DNA of 64,000 bases from JBKBKC01 sp046294265 (GCA_046294265.1 JBKBKC010000003.1:124001-188000), one strand, 5' to 3'; positions 24,869-34,392 are shown, counted from the stretch's first letter. Translations and numbers: made by a program. The notes: a model not told the origin generated them from the letters alone.

Positions 24869-27244
24869 ATGCCAGCGGCCGGGATGACCCCGACCCCCGC
24901 GCCCGACCGCTGGGCGCTGCTGCGCGCGCTTCTGCCCTATCTGGTGACGGCGGCGCTGTTCGCGCTGGGCCTATATGCGCTGCAACGCCTGCTGGCCCCG
25001 GTGGACCTGCGCGACGTGGCCGACCAGATCCACGCGACGCCGTGGAGCACGGTGACGCTGGCGCTGGTCTGCACGCTCTGCGGGTATCTGGCGCTGGCGG
25101 GGTATGACTGGTCGGCGCTGCGGTATATCGGCAAGCCCCTGCCCCTGCCGGTGGTGCTGACCGGCGGGCTGATGGCCTATGCGTTCGGCAATACCATCGG
25201 GCTGTCGGCGGTGTCGGGGGGTGCGGTGCGCTGGCGCGTCTATTCGCGGCTGGGGCTGGATGGATATGACGTGGCGAAGGTGTCCACCTTTGCGGCCGTG
25301 TCCTTCGGGCTGGCCGCGACGGTGGTGGGGCTGGTGGCGCTGGCCGTGCATCCCGGCGCGCTGGCGTCCTTCCTGCCGTTCGGGCCGGGGTTGGTGCGGC
25401 TGGTGGCGGTGGCGACGATCGTGGCGATCGTGCTGCCGATCGTGCTCGCCTCGGTGACCGGGCGCGAGTTGCGACTGGGGCGGTTTTCGGTGCGCGCGCC
25501 CAGCCTGCCGGTGCTGGCGGGGCAGGTGGTGTTCAGTGCGGCCGACATCGGGTTTTCGGCGCTGACGCTGTATTTGCTGCTGCCCGCATCGGACATGGGG
25601 TTCCTGACCTTTCTGGCCGTCTTTGCCGCCGCCACCATGGCGGGCGTGATCAGCCATGTGCCCGGCGGGGTGGGCGTGTTCGAAACGGTGGTGATTGCCG
25701 CCATGCCCGCCGTGATGCCGGTGGAGCAGGTGGCGGCGGCGCTGCTGTTGTTCCGTCTGACCTATTACCTGTTGCCCTTCGTGCTGGCGCTGGTGGTGCT
25801 TGCGCTGTTCGAGGCCTGGCAATCGGCGGGCTGGGCGGCGCAGACGGCGGTGGGGCGGACCTTGCAGGTGATGGAGCCGGGGCTGCGCGCGGTGGCTCCC
25901 ATCGCCCCCCTCGTGCTGGCCGCCATGATCTTTGGCTCGGGCCTGTGGATGAGCCTTGCGGCCCTCGTGCCGCCCACGTCGGAGGCGGCGGAGGCCGCGC
26001 AGGCGCTGTTCCCGCTGGCCTTTGTGGAGGGCAAGGCGCTGTTGTCCTCGGCGCTGGGGGCGGCGCTGATCGTGCTGGCGCTGGGGGTGGTGCGGCGCAG
26101 TCTGGGGGCGTGGCTGTTGTCGGCGGGCGCGATGGCGGCGGGCGCGGTGGTGGCGCTTGCCGACGGGTTCGACTGGCAGCGGGCGCTGGCGCTGGCGGCG
26201 GGGGTGCTGATCCTGCTCCCGTTCCGGCGGGTGTTCCACCGGCACGCGACGCTGACCCATGCGGCGCTGTCGCCGGGGTGGATCGTGCTGGTACTGTCCA
26301 CCATCGTGGCCTTTGGCTTCGTGCTGTTCTTTGCGCACAAGTCCACGCCTTACGCGCATGAGCTGTGGTGGCAGTTCGCGCTGGACGAACGCGCGCCGCG
26401 GGCCTGGCGGGCGGGGCTGGTGGGCAGCCTGCTGGTGGGGGTGACGGCGCTGGCGCTCTTGTTGCACGGGCCGCGCTATCGGCCGCAGCCGATGGATGCG
26501 GCGTCGATGGCGCGCGCGGCGGAGATTGCGGCGGCCACGGGCGATCCGGGCGCGGCGCGGGCGCTGGGGCTGGCGCGGCATCTGATGCTGTCCGAGGATC
26601 GGCGCGCATTCCTGGCCTTTCGCCGCGATCCGGGCGCCTGGGTGGTCGAGGGAGGGCCCTTTGGCCCGGCGCGCGCGGCCGAGGAACTTGCGGGCCGGTT
26701 CGTCGATACCGCGCGGCGGGCGGGGATGCGCCCGGTGATGGAGACGCTGCCCGAGGACCGCGCGGCGCTGGCCCTGGATCTGGGGCTGACGCTGCACCGG
26801 GCGGGGGCGGTCATGGTGCTGGATCTGGCGGCGATGCCGGCGGGCGGGCCTCTGGACGGGGCATTCCAGGCGGGGCTGACGCAGGGCTTTGCCGGAGGGT
26901 TCGCCTTTCGGTTGGAGCGGACGCCGGGCGCGGCCCGCGCGGTGTTGCGGCGCGACGGGATGGAGGTGGGGCATGGCCGCCTGTGGTGGCCGCAGGGCGG
27001 GGCGGCCTGGCTGGAGGCGGTGGACCTGCCCGCCGATGCGCCGCCCGAGTGGCTGGCGCTGCTGGTGGGGGCGCTCGTGCTGCGGCTGAAGGCCGAGGGC
27101 TGCCCGGCGCTCGCGCTGGCGCGGGTGCCGGAGGGGGCAGGCGAGGATACGCTTGGCGCGCTGGCGCAGCGGCTGGGGGCGGAAGTGCGCGCGCTGGTGA
27201 CGGCAGAGCCTGCGACGGCGCGAACGGTGGCGCAACTGCGCTAG
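24869..27244 (+). CDS. mprF: MprF-like protein: flippase domain with divergent C-terminal synthase domain
   Basis: This 791-residue membrane protein has a multi-helix N-terminal domain (about 18-500) of the lysylphosphatidylglycerol synthase/flippase type, with GNTIGLSAVSGGAVRWRVYSRLGL and the conserved HVPGGVGVFE. The C-terminal soluble part (about 550-791) resembles the DUF2156 aminoacyl-PG synthase fold at RAFLAFRRDPGAWVVEGGPFGP but is shorter than usual and lacks recognisable S-x-D-L-M-R and terminal APL blocks. Full MprF aminoacylates phosphatidylglycerol and flips it, conferring resistance to cationic peptides. Whether this one still has synthase activity is doubtful. It reads divergently from the TetR unit. 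Confidence 0.85.
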   Translation: MPAAGMTPTPAPDRWALLRALLPYLVTAALFALGLYALQRLLAPVDLRDVADQIHATPWSTVTLALVCTLCGYLALAGYDWSALRYIGKPLPLPVVLTGGLMAYAFGNTIGLSAVSGGAVRWRVYSRLGLDGYDVAKVSTFAAVSFGLAATVVGLVALAVHPGALASFLPFGPGLVRLVAVATIVAIVLPIVLASVTGRELRLGRFSVRAPSLPVLAGQVVFSAADIGFSALTLYLLLPASDMGFLTFLAVFAAATMAGVISHVPGGVGVFETVVIAAMPAVMPVEQVAAALLLFRLTYYLLPFVLALVVLALFEAWQSAGWAAQTAVGRTLQVMEPGLRAVAPIAPLVLAAMIFGSGLWMSLAALVPPTSEAAEAAQALFPLAFVEGKALLSSALGAALIVLALGVVRRSLGAWLLSAGAMAAGAVVALADGFDWQRALALAAGVLILLPFRRVFHRHATLTHAALSPGWIVLVLSTIVAFGFVLFFAHKSTPYAHELWWQFALDERAPRAWRAGLVGSLLVGVTALALLLHGPRYRPQPMDAASMARAAEIAAATGDPGAARALGLARHLMLSEDRRAFLAFRRDPGAWVVEGGPFGPARAAEELAGRFVDTARRAGMRPVMETLPEDRAALALDLGLTLHRAGAVMVLDLAAMPAGGPLDGAFQAGLTQGFAGGFAFRLERTPGAARAVLRRDGMEVGHGRLWWPQGGAAWLEAVDLPADAPPEWLALLVGALVLRLKAEGCPALALARVPEGAGEDTLGALAQRLGAEVRALVTAEPATARTVAQLR

Positions 27245-27251
27245 GGTGGCC

Positions 27252-28910
27252 TCAGGCGGTGGCGATGTCGGTCAGGCCAAGCTCGCGCATCATCTGGGCC
27301 CGCATCAGGAATTTCTGCGCCTTGCCGGTGACGGTCATCGGCAGGCTGTCGCGGATGCGCACATGGCGCGGCACCTTGTAATGCGCGATCCGGCCCCGGC
27401 AGAAGTCGCGGATGTCCTCCTCCGTGGCCGAGGCGCCGGGCCGCAGCACCACCCAGGCGCAGACCTCTTCGCCATATTTCGGATCGGGGATGCCGAACAC
27501 CTGCACCATCTGTACGGCGGGGTGGCGGAAGAGGTATTCCTCGATCTCGCGCGGATAGACATTCTCGCCCCCGCGGATCAGCATGTCCTTCACCCGGCCG
27601 ACGATGTTGCAATAGCCGTCCGCGTCCAGCGTGGCGAGGTCGCCGGTATGCATCCAGCCCTCGGCATCCACCGCCTCGGCGCTGCGCGCGGGGTCGGCCC
27701 AATAGCCCTGCATCACCGAATAGCCGCGCGTGCACAGCTCACCCATCCGGCCCACCGGCACGGTCTGCCCGGCCTCGTCCACCAGCTTGACCTCCAGATG
27801 CGGATGGATGCGGCCCACGGTGGTCACGCGGCGGTCAAGGGGGTCGTCCACATGGCTTTGAAAGCTGACGGGCGAGGTTTCGGTCATGCCATAGGCGATG
27901 GTTACCTCGGCCATGTGCATCCGGGCGACCACGCGTTTCATGATCTCGATGGGGCAGGGAGAGCCCGCCATGATGCCGGTGCGCAGGGTCGAGAGGTCGA
28001 AGCGGGGGAATTCCGCATGGTCGAGCATGGCCGCGAACATGGTGGGCACGCCATAAAGCGCGGTGCAACCTTCGGCCTGCACGGCCTCCAGCGTGGCGAG
28101 GGGGTCGAAGCCCTCGCCGGGGAACACCATCGCGGCCCCTTGGGCGACGCAGCCGAGCGTGCCCATCACCATGCCGAAGCAATGGTAGAGGGGGACGGGA
28201 ATGCACAGCCGGTCACGGTCGGTGAAGCGCATGGTGGCGGTGACGGCGGCGGCGTTGTTCACGATGTTGCGGTGGGTCAGCGTGGCCCCCTTGGGCAGGC
28301 CGGTGGTGCCGCTGGTGAACTGGATGTTGATGGGATCGTCGGGGTGCAGGGCGGCGGTGGCGGCGCCCAGCCGGGCGGGGTCTGCGCGGGTGGCGGCGAT
28401 GCGGTCGAAGCGCAGCATCCCCGGCGTCTCATCCACCCCCATCCGCAGCACCGCGCGCAGGTCGGGCGGGGCCTCGGGGGCGGCCAGCAGGTCGCACAAC
28501 ATGGCGAGGTAGTCCGACCCCTTGAACCGCTCGGCGGTGATCAGCACGCTGACGCCCACCTTGCGCAGCGCGTAGTCCAGTTCGGTCATCCGGTAGGCGG
28601 GGTTCACGGTGACCAGGATCGCCCCGATTCGCGCCGTGGCGAATTGCGCCAGCAGCCATTCGGGCCGGTTGGGGGACCAGATGCCCACCCGGTCGCCCCG
28701 TGTCACGCCAAGATCGAGCAGGCCGGTCGCCAGCCCGTCCACCGCCGCCGCGAAGGCCCCCCAGGTCAGCCGCAGCCCCCGGTCGGCAAAGACCGCCGCC
28801 TCGGCCATCGGTCGCGCGGCCACGGTGCGGGCCAGCAGGGCGGGGATCGTCAGGTCGAGGAGCGGCGGGCTGTCCGGCCCCTGCACATGCGACAGGCCCC
28901 CGATGGGCAT
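27252..28910 (-). CDS. AMP-dependent acyl-CoA synthetase (fatty-acid-type)
   Basis: This 552-residue ANL-superfamily ligase has the P-loop FTSGTTGLPKGATLTH, the AYGMTETSPVSF motif, HTGDLATLD, GRVKDMLIRGGENVYP and the C-terminal lysine in MTVTGKAQKF. It resembles the medium/long-chain acyl-CoA synthetases used in beta-oxidation or aromatic acid activation. The ATG at 28910 lies 14 bases after the stop of the Rieske oxygenase gene, so the two are probably one operon and may act on the same carbon source. In-frame sequence further upstream overlaps that gene and is not coding. Confidence 0.9.
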   Translation of the reverse strand: MPIGGLSHVQGPDSPPLLDLTIPALLARTVAARPMAEAAVFADRGLRLTWGAFAAAVDGLATGLLDLGVTRGDRVGIWSPNRPEWLLAQFATARIGAILVTVNPAYRMTELDYALRKVGVSVLITAERFKGSDYLAMLCDLLAAPEAPPDLRAVLRMGVDETPGMLRFDRIAATRADPARLGAATAALHPDDPINIQFTSGTTGLPKGATLTHRNIVNNAAAVTATMRFTDRDRLCIPVPLYHCFGMVMGTLGCVAQGAAMVFPGEGFDPLATLEAVQAEGCTALYGVPTMFAAMLDHAEFPRFDLSTLRTGIMAGSPCPIEIMKRVVARMHMAEVTIAYGMTETSPVSFQSHVDDPLDRRVTTVGRIHPHLEVKLVDEAGQTVPVGRMGELCTRGYSVMQGYWADPARSAEAVDAEGWMHTGDLATLDADGYCNIVGRVKDMLIRGGENVYPREIEEYLFRHPAVQMVQVFGIPDPKYGEEVCAWVVLRPGASATEEDIRDFCRGRIAHYKVPRHVRIRDSLPMTVTGKAQKFLMRAQMMRELGLTDIATA

Positions 28911-28924
28911 GGTCGCGGCCACGG

Positions 28925-30058
28925 TCAGGGCATCATCCCCGCGATATAGCGGGCGAAATCGTAGTTCGGCCGCTCCAGGTGGCTGAGCGGCCCGGGGTCG
29001 GACAGCCCCGCGCACAGGCCGCGATAGACACGCTCCACGCAGCCCTTGTCCTCGATGTTCACATCGTCCAGCAGCGCCTTCAGCCGCGCGAAATGCGCCT
29101 GCGCCAGGGGGTCGGACACAAACTCGGGCGCCAGCCCGCCGCCAAAGAGCACGTTCACCCGGCCCGGCCCGTCGGGCGTCAGGCTGAGATACCAGAAATA
29201 GCCGGGCGAGAGGGTGATGAGGAGCGCGGGGTAGATCGACAACAGCCATGTCGTGCGCCGGTCCTCGCCCTGCAGCGTGGTGTTCGCGGGATGCGCCAGC
29301 GTCAGGTCCAGCGCGTCGTTCTTGGTGATGTAGTGATAGTTGAAGGCGGCCAACCCTTCGGGGCAGGTCATCTGCATTAGGTCCACCGTGGGGCCGATGG
29401 TGCCCGCGTGGCAGACCGGCAGGTGGTAGCTTTCCATGAAATTCTCGGCCAGCACCTTCCAGTTGGTGTCCCAGTGGAATTCCTCGCGGAAGGCCTCGAC
29501 GTAATTTTCCATCCGGTATTTGCCGACCAGCGCCGTGACCTCGGCCAGACGGTCGGCGGGGTCGGGGGCCTGCGGGTTGAGGGTGACCAGAATCCAGCCC
29601 AGCCAGACAGTGCAGCGCACCTGCGGCAAGGCGATGTCGGATTTGCAGAACGCCTCATTCGCGGCCATCGCCGGGGCACCGCGGAGGGAGCCATCCAGGT
29701 TGTAGGTCCAGGCGTGGTAGGGGCAGACGATGGCGCGGGCGTTGCCGCGCCCCTCCAGGAGGGTGGACATGCGGTGGCGGCAGACATTGGACATGGCGCG
29801 CACTGCGCCCGCCCCGTCGCGCAGCACGATCACCGGCTCGCCCGCGATGGTCATGGTCAGGTAATCGCCGGGGTTGGGCAGCGCCTCGGCCCGGCCCGCG
29901 CAGAGCCATTCGCGCGCAAAGATGTGGCGCTGTTCGAGGGCGGCGAAGTCGGGCGAGGTATAGACGGATTTCGGCATCGCCCGCGCCTGCGCGAAGGGCA
30001 CGCCCACAGTGGCGCGCAATTCCTCGGTGGGGGTCAGGGTGGGGTCATGGCGGGTCAT
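28925..30058 (-). CDS. Rieske 2Fe-2S aromatic-ring-hydroxylating oxygenase, alpha subunit
   Basis: This 377-residue oxygenase has a Rieske cluster motif C93-x-H95 ... C112-x2-H115 (CRHRMS and CPYHAW) and a mononuclear iron site starting at WKVLAENFMESYHLPVCH, with His212 and His217. The family includes phenylpropionate, choline and glycine-betaine monooxygenases. No ferredoxin or reductase gene is adjacent, so the electron donor lies elsewhere. The substrate cannot be assigned. A co-oriented acyl-CoA synthetase follows. Confidence 0.92.
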   Translation of the reverse strand: MTRHDPTLTPTEELRATVGVPFAQARAMPKSVYTSPDFAALEQRHIFAREWLCAGRAEALPNPGDYLTMTIAGEPVIVLRDGAGAVRAMSNVCRHRMSTLLEGRGNARAIVCPYHAWTYNLDGSLRGAPAMAANEAFCKSDIALPQVRCTVWLGWILVTLNPQAPDPADRLAEVTALVGKYRMENYVEAFREEFHWDTNWKVLAENFMESYHLPVCHAGTIGPTVDLMQMTCPEGLAAFNYHYITKNDALDLTLAHPANTTLQGEDRRTTWLLSIYPALLITLSPGYFWYLSLTPDGPGRVNVLFGGGLAPEFVSDPLAQAHFARLKALLDDVNIEDKGCVERVYRGLCAGLSDPGPLSHLERPNYDFARYIAGMMP

Positions 30059-30210
30059 GGCGCGGCCTCATGCGGAGGGGACGGGCGGCATGATGCACCA
30101 CAACGATCCGGCTGCAAACGTCGATCTGAGGGGGTGTGGGCGATCCCCGGCCATGTTCGCCAAATGGCCGCCTCCGGCGCCGGATGGTGAGATCAACGTC
30201 AGGTCGTGAT

Positions 30211-30286
<76 letters not shown>

Positions 30287-30378
30287 ACCGGAGGGCGGCT
30301 GCTTTCGCGCCGCCCGCGCTGATTAGGGGAGGGCGCCGGGCGCTGCAAGCGGAAAATGCAGGCGCCCGCGCGGGGTTC

Positions 30379-30711
30379 TCAGACCTCTTCTTCGGGGCCG
30401 CCCACGTCGGTCAGGTCGTCGAGCGAGACATTCTCGTCGGCGTCCTCTTCCAGCAGGTCGTCATCCAGGTCGGCATCGTCGGCGACGGGGGCGATCAGGT
30501 CATCCTCGGCGGCGATGTCGTCCACCAGCAATTCGTCGTCCTTTTCGGGCACCACGCGGCTGATCACGGCGGCCACGGCCTTGCGGCGGGCGCTTTCGAT
30601 ATCCACGACCTCGCCGGTATAGGGGCTGACGACGGGGGCGCGGCCCAGGTCGTAGAACCGCTTGCCGGTGGTCGGGCAGATGCGTTTAGTGCCCCATTCG
30701 GGTTTGGGCAT
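30379..30711 (-). CDS. TIGR02300 family protein (FYDLN acidic protein)
   Basis: This 110-residue protein opens with MPKPEWGTKRICPTTGKRFY and the FYDLGRAPVVSPYTGE block that names the family, then runs into a strongly acidic Asp/Glu-rich C-terminal half. The family is confined largely to alphaproteobacteria, and its role is unknown. A GTKRICPTTG segment near the start recalls a half zinc ribbon. The start at 30711 coincides with the conserved N terminus; an in-frame start at 30867 is not supported. Confidence 0.92.
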   Translation of the reverse strand: MPKPEWGTKRICPTTGKRFYDLGRAPVVSPYTGEVVDIESARRKAVAAVISRVVPEKDDELLVDDIAAEDDLIAPVADDADLDDDLLEEDADENVSLDDLTDVGGPEEEV

Positions 30712-30884
30712 GGTCGGATACCTCTGTCGTGGGCCGCGCCCCGCGGCGGGGGCCGGCGCGTGCGGAAACACAGCCGAGTGGCGCAAGCGTCGGGTGCTGT
30801 CAAGCCCCCACCGCGACGCGGCCGATGGGGTTGCGCGCGGCCTGCGGCACGTTAGGCTTGGCCACATCCGAAAAGGTCCGCCCC

Positions 30885-31628
30885 ATGTCCACGCTCGACC
30901 GTCTTGCCGCGCTGTTCCGGCCCGCCACGGGGCGGCTGCACCTGCCCGGCCCCCCGCCGCTGGAGGTGGTGCTGCGCCGGTCGGCGCGGGCGCGGCGCAT
31001 GTCGCTGCGCGTCAGCCGGATCGACGGCGCCGCCACGCTGACCGTGCCCCCCCGCGTGCCCGAGCGCGAGGCGTTGGCCTTCCTCGCCGCGCAGGAGGGT
31101 TGGCTGCGCCGGGCGATGGCGGCGATGCCGGTGGGGCATGCGGTGGGCCACGGCACCGTCCTGCCGGTCGAGGGGCAGGCGCTGCGGCTGCTGCCCGGCC
31201 CTGGCCGGTCGGTGCGCATCGAGGGTGATTCGCTGATTGTGCCGGGTCTGCCCGGGGCGGCGGGGGCGCGCGTGGCCGCCTGGGCGCGGGCGCGGGCGCG
31301 CGACCGGCTGGCCGCCGCCTGCGACCGCCACGCCGCCACGCTGGGCCGCCGCTACACCAGCCTCGTGCTGCGCGATACCCGGTCGCGCTGGGGGTCGTGC
31401 AGCAGCGCGGGGCGGCTGATGTTCTCATGGCGGCTGATCCTCGCGCCGCCGCGCGTGCTGGATTATGTCGCGGCGCATGAGGTGGCGCATCTGGCGCGGA
31501 TGGACCATTCGCCCGCCTTCTGGGCCACGGTCGCGGCGCTGGTGCCAGACTACGCCACGCATCGCGCCTGGCTGAAGGCCGAAGGCAACGCGCTGCACGC
31601 CTTCCGGTTCGCAGATGCGGGGGATTGA
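30885..31628 (+). CDS. YgjP-like metal-dependent hydrolase (DUF45/M48-type)
   Basis: This 247-residue protein has the HExxH zinc motif HEVAH (198-202) with a further ligand in HSPAFW. The conserved SRWGSCSS block (167-174) is diagnostic of the YgjP/DUF45 family of predicted metallopeptidases. The N-terminal strand-rich region contains RRSARARRMSLRV. It diverges from the FYDLN gene. Its physiological substrate is not known. Confidence 0.9.
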   Translation: MSTLDRLAALFRPATGRLHLPGPPPLEVVLRRSARARRMSLRVSRIDGAATLTVPPRVPEREALAFLAAQEGWLRRAMAAMPVGHAVGHGTVLPVEGQALRLLPGPGRSVRIEGDSLIVPGLPGAAGARVAAWARARARDRLAAACDRHAATLGRRYTSLVLRDTRSRWGSCSSAGRLMFSWRLILAPPRVLDYVAAHEVAHLARMDHSPAFWATVAALVPDYATHRAWLKAEGNALHAFRFADAGD

Positions 31629-31660
31629 CCCCGAGCGGCGCAGGGTGCTTGGCTCATCCC

Positions 31661-32305
31661 ATGCCCATCTCGCCCCGCCCGCTTGACCCCAAGGCGCATG
31701 AACGGCTGTATCGCGCCCTGCGCGGTCAGGTGATGCATGGCGAACTGGCCCCCGGCACGGCGCTGACCCTGCGGGGCATCGCGCGCAGCTTTGACGTGTC
31801 GATGACGCCCGCGCGCGAGGCGGTGCGGCGGCTGGTGGCGGAGGGGGCGCTGTCGCTGTCATCCTCGGGGCGGGTGGCGACGCCGGAACTGACGCCCGAG
31901 CGGATCGAGGAGCTGGCGTCGATCCGCGCGCTCCTCGAGCCAGAGCTGGCGGCCCGCGCGCTGCCCCGCGCGCATTTCGCGCTGATCGACAGGCTGGCCG
32001 CGATCAACGCGCTGAACGCCGAGGCGGTGGCCAAGCATGACGCGGTGGCCTTCATCCGCACCAACCTGGAATTTCACCGCACCCTCTACCTGCGCGCCCA
32101 GGCGCCCGCGATGCTGGCGCTGACCGAGACGGTCTGGCTGCAACTCGGCCCCACGATGCGCGCGCTTTACACACGCCTGCGGCGACACGAGCCGCCGCAT
32201 CACCACCGGCTGATCCTTGCCGCCCTGCGCGCGGGCGATGAGCCGGGGCTGCGGCTGGCGGTGCGCACCGATGTCACGCAAGGGTTGCGCCTGCTGGCGG
32301 GGTGA
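31661..32305 (+). CDS. GntR family transcriptional regulator (FadR/FCD type)
   Basis: This 214-residue regulator has an N-terminal winged HTH (YRALRGQVMHGELAPGTALT...FDVSMTPAREAVRRLVAEGAL) and a C-terminal all-helical FCD-like effector domain with TNLEFHRTLYLRA, which supplies Asn/His metal or ligand residues. The upstream gene ends 33 bases before the ATG, so partial co-transcription is possible. The target and effector are unknown. Confidence 0.88.
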   Translation: MPISPRPLDPKAHERLYRALRGQVMHGELAPGTALTLRGIARSFDVSMTPAREAVRRLVAEGALSLSSSGRVATPELTPERIEELASIRALLEPELAARALPRAHFALIDRLAAINALNAEAVAKHDAVAFIRTNLEFHRTLYLRAQAPAMLALTETVWLQLGPTMRALYTRLRRHEPPHHHRLILAALRAGDEPGLRLAVRTDVTQGLRLLAG

Positions 32306-32339
32306 GGCCTGCGCGGGTCGGGCGCACGCCGGATGCCGG

Positions 32340-33221
32340 TTACGGCACGAGACGGGTTCGGATCGCGGCCATGGGGGCACCGAACAGGTCCGACCGCCGG
32401 CGGTCCGGGGCAATGTCTTGCTTGGTCACGATGTTTGAGGGGCTGATCCTATGCTCCACCGCCAGCCGTTCGAGCAGTCCGACAAGGGCATCAAGCTGCG
32501 CATCCGGGTAGCGCGGTCCGACGGCAGGATGGTCCGCGGGCAGGTTGAGCCAGTTCTGTCCGTCTGCGGTCGCCAGATGGATCAGCCCGATCCCGATCGA
32601 CAGGCGATTGAGATTGGTATCGCCGCCAAAACTGCTGCGCCCCGCATGCCAGGCGATATCCGCCACCGGAACGAGCTGTTCCACCGTGCCGTCCGTCCCG
32701 ATCAGGAAATGATAGGAGACCTGGGCCGCCCGGCGGCAGACCATGGCCCGTGTGCCGGCCAGCGACGGGGATTCGGTATCGGTCACGATGATGTAGCGGA
32801 TCGTCCGGTCAGGCCCACCGGGCGTCGATCCCGGATCGCATTGCCCCGCGGGCGTGGTCACAAGGGGCTGGCCGTCGCGCACCTCCTTGAGGGCCGCCTC
32901 AGGCAGCTTTTCGGCCGCGTGCCGGTTGACGGTCCGCTCGGCCCAGTCGTGCAGGTTCTCGTTCTCCGGCAGGCGGGGCGTGGACAGGATGCCCGCCGCG
33001 ATCTCCACATATTTCACCGCCAGTTCGCGGTCCTTGAGCGAGGCATTCATCACCGCGCCGAGGATGAGGACGATCACCGGCAACAGCACGCTCGCCCCGA
33101 TGGTGGCCCATTTCTGGGCCTTGTCCAGGCGACTGGCCGGTGCCGCCGCCTGAATGACAATCGGAACGGGCGGCGGGGCCCCGGGGGAGGGATCGGGCGG
33201 ATGGGTCAAGGAGGTGTCCAA
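32340..33221 (-). CDS. Membrane-anchored N-acetylmuramoyl-L-alanine amidase-like protein, zinc site degenerate
   Basis: This 293-residue protein has a Pro-rich N terminus, one transmembrane helix (about 38-59), a linker, and an Amidase_2 (AmpD/PGRP-like) domain (141-283). The fold markers VSYHFLIGTDGTVEQLV, WHAG (191-194) and SIGIGLIH (208-215) are clear. The usual zinc ligands are not: the first histidine position reads IVTDTE (145-150), the second reads TKQDIAP where GHxxIAP is normal, and only an aspartate like Asp278 remains. It may bind rather than cut peptidoglycan. It stands alone on this strand. Confidence 0.75.
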   Translation of the reverse strand: MDTSLTHPPDPSPGAPPPVPIVIQAAAPASRLDKAQKWATIGASVLLPVIVLILGAVMNASLKDRELAVKYVEIAAGILSTPRLPENENLHDWAERTVNRHAAEKLPEAALKEVRDGQPLVTTPAGQCDPGSTPGGPDRTIRYIIVTDTESPSLAGTRAMVCRRAAQVSYHFLIGTDGTVEQLVPVADIAWHAGRSSFGGDTNLNRLSIGIGLIHLATADGQNWLNLPADHPAVGPRYPDAQLDALVGLLERLAVEHRISPSNIVTKQDIAPDRRRSDLFGAPMAAIRTRLVP

Positions 33222-33266
33222 TCCTCAATGGCTTGACCGGTAGCATCGCCCCAATCCGCCATCATT

Positions 33267-34253
33267 TCAACCGCGCGAGGCACCTCGCCCATGCGGCGTG
33301 TCGAGGTCGAGGACCGGGTTGATCGGGATGATACGGTTCGGATTGATCGTGTCGTGGCTGTAGTGATAGTGCCGCACGATATGGTCCATGTGCACCGTAT
33401 CCCGCACCCCCGGCCGCTGGTAAAGTTCGCGCGTGAAAGCCCAGAGGTTGGGGTAATCCACCAGCCGTCGCCGGTTGCATTTGAAATGCAGGTGATAGAC
33501 CGGATCGAACCGCAGAAGCGTGGGGAACAGCCGCCAGTCGGCCTCGGTCAGCCGGTCGCCCATCAGGTATCGCTGCCGCCCCAGACGCTCCTCCAGCCAG
33601 TCCAGCGTCTCGAACAGGGCCTTGACGCCCCTGTCATAGGCTGCCTGCGAGGTGGCGAAGCCCGCGAGATACACGCCGTTGTTCACCGTCTCGTAGATGC
33701 GGTCGTTCACAGCCTCCATGTCCGCGCGCAGGTCCTCGGGCCAATAGTCGTCGGTGTTGCCGGTCAGCCCGTCGAAGGCTGCGTTGAACATGCGGATGAT
33801 CTCGGAGGATTCGTTGCTGACGATGGTGCCGCCGATGCGGTCCCACAGCACCGGCACCGTCACCCGCCCCGACATGCCGGGGGCCGCCTGCAGATAGATG
33901 TCGCGCAGATGCGGCAGTCCGAACAGCCCGTCGCCCGTCGCTCCCGGGAAATCGGTGTCAAAGCTCCAGCCCTCGCCCAGCATGTCGGGATGCACGACCG
34001 ACACCCCGATATGCGGCGCAAGCCCCTTGATCGCGCGAAAGATCAGCGTGCGATGCGCCCAGGGACAGGCATAGGAGACATAAAGGTGATACCGCCCGCT
34101 TTCCGCCGCGAACCCGCCCGTGCCGGTGGGGCCGGGCGCGCCATCGGGGGTGATCCAGTTGCGGAACGTGGCCTTCGTGCGCTCGAAGGCCCCGCCGGTG
34201 GCTTTTGTATCATACCATGCGTCGTGCCAGACGCCTTCGACCAGTTGTCCCAT
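33267..34253 (-). CDS. Glutathionyl-hydroquinone reductase (YqjG/Xi-class GST)
   Basis: This 328-residue Xi-class glutathione transferase reduces glutathionyl-hydroquinones to the free hydroquinone. The catalytic cysteine is Cys63 in YVSYACPWAHRTLI. The DMLGEGWSFD-type loop, VPVLWDRIGGTIVSNESSEI and the C-terminal NPNRIIPINP are characteristic. The enzyme is cytosolic and usually linked to quinone or chlorophenol housekeeping. It lies 45 bases downstream of the amidase-like gene on the same strand, and a shared transcript is not evident. Confidence 0.93.
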   Translation of the reverse strand: MGQLVEGVWHDAWYDTKATGGAFERTKATFRNWITPDGAPGPTGTGGFAAESGRYHLYVSYACPWAHRTLIFRAIKGLAPHIGVSVVHPDMLGEGWSFDTDFPGATGDGLFGLPHLRDIYLQAAPGMSGRVTVPVLWDRIGGTIVSNESSEIIRMFNAAFDGLTGNTDDYWPEDLRADMEAVNDRIYETVNNGVYLAGFATSQAAYDRGVKALFETLDWLEERLGRQRYLMGDRLTEADWRLFPTLLRFDPVYHLHFKCNRRRLVDYPNLWAFTRELYQRPGVRDTVHMDHIVRHYHYSHDTINPNRIIPINPVLDLDTPHGRGASRG

Positions 34254-34350
34254 GTCGATCTCCCGTTACCTTGCTGGCTTCCGACCTAGGTCCTCGCGCC
34301 CGCGATGTAACCGGCAGGGGGGCGCACCCCATGCGCGCCTGCGCACAGCC

Positions 34351-34392
34351 GTCCGGTTGCGGGCGTCCGATTGCGGGCGTCCGGTTGCGGGC
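34351..34392 (+). repeat. Three 14-base tandem repeats
   Basis: GTCCGGTTGCGGGC, GTCCGATTGCGGGC and GTCCGGTTGCGGGC follow head to tail with one mismatch. They lie in the intergenic stretch between the GST gene and the DUF393-like gene. A simple slippage array is the plain explanation. Confidence 0.85.

Noticed and set aside
24971..27235. Long minus-strand open frame opposite mprF
   Set aside because: It is Arg/Gln/His-rich text typical of antisense to Leu/Ala-rich membrane helices, with no start signals.
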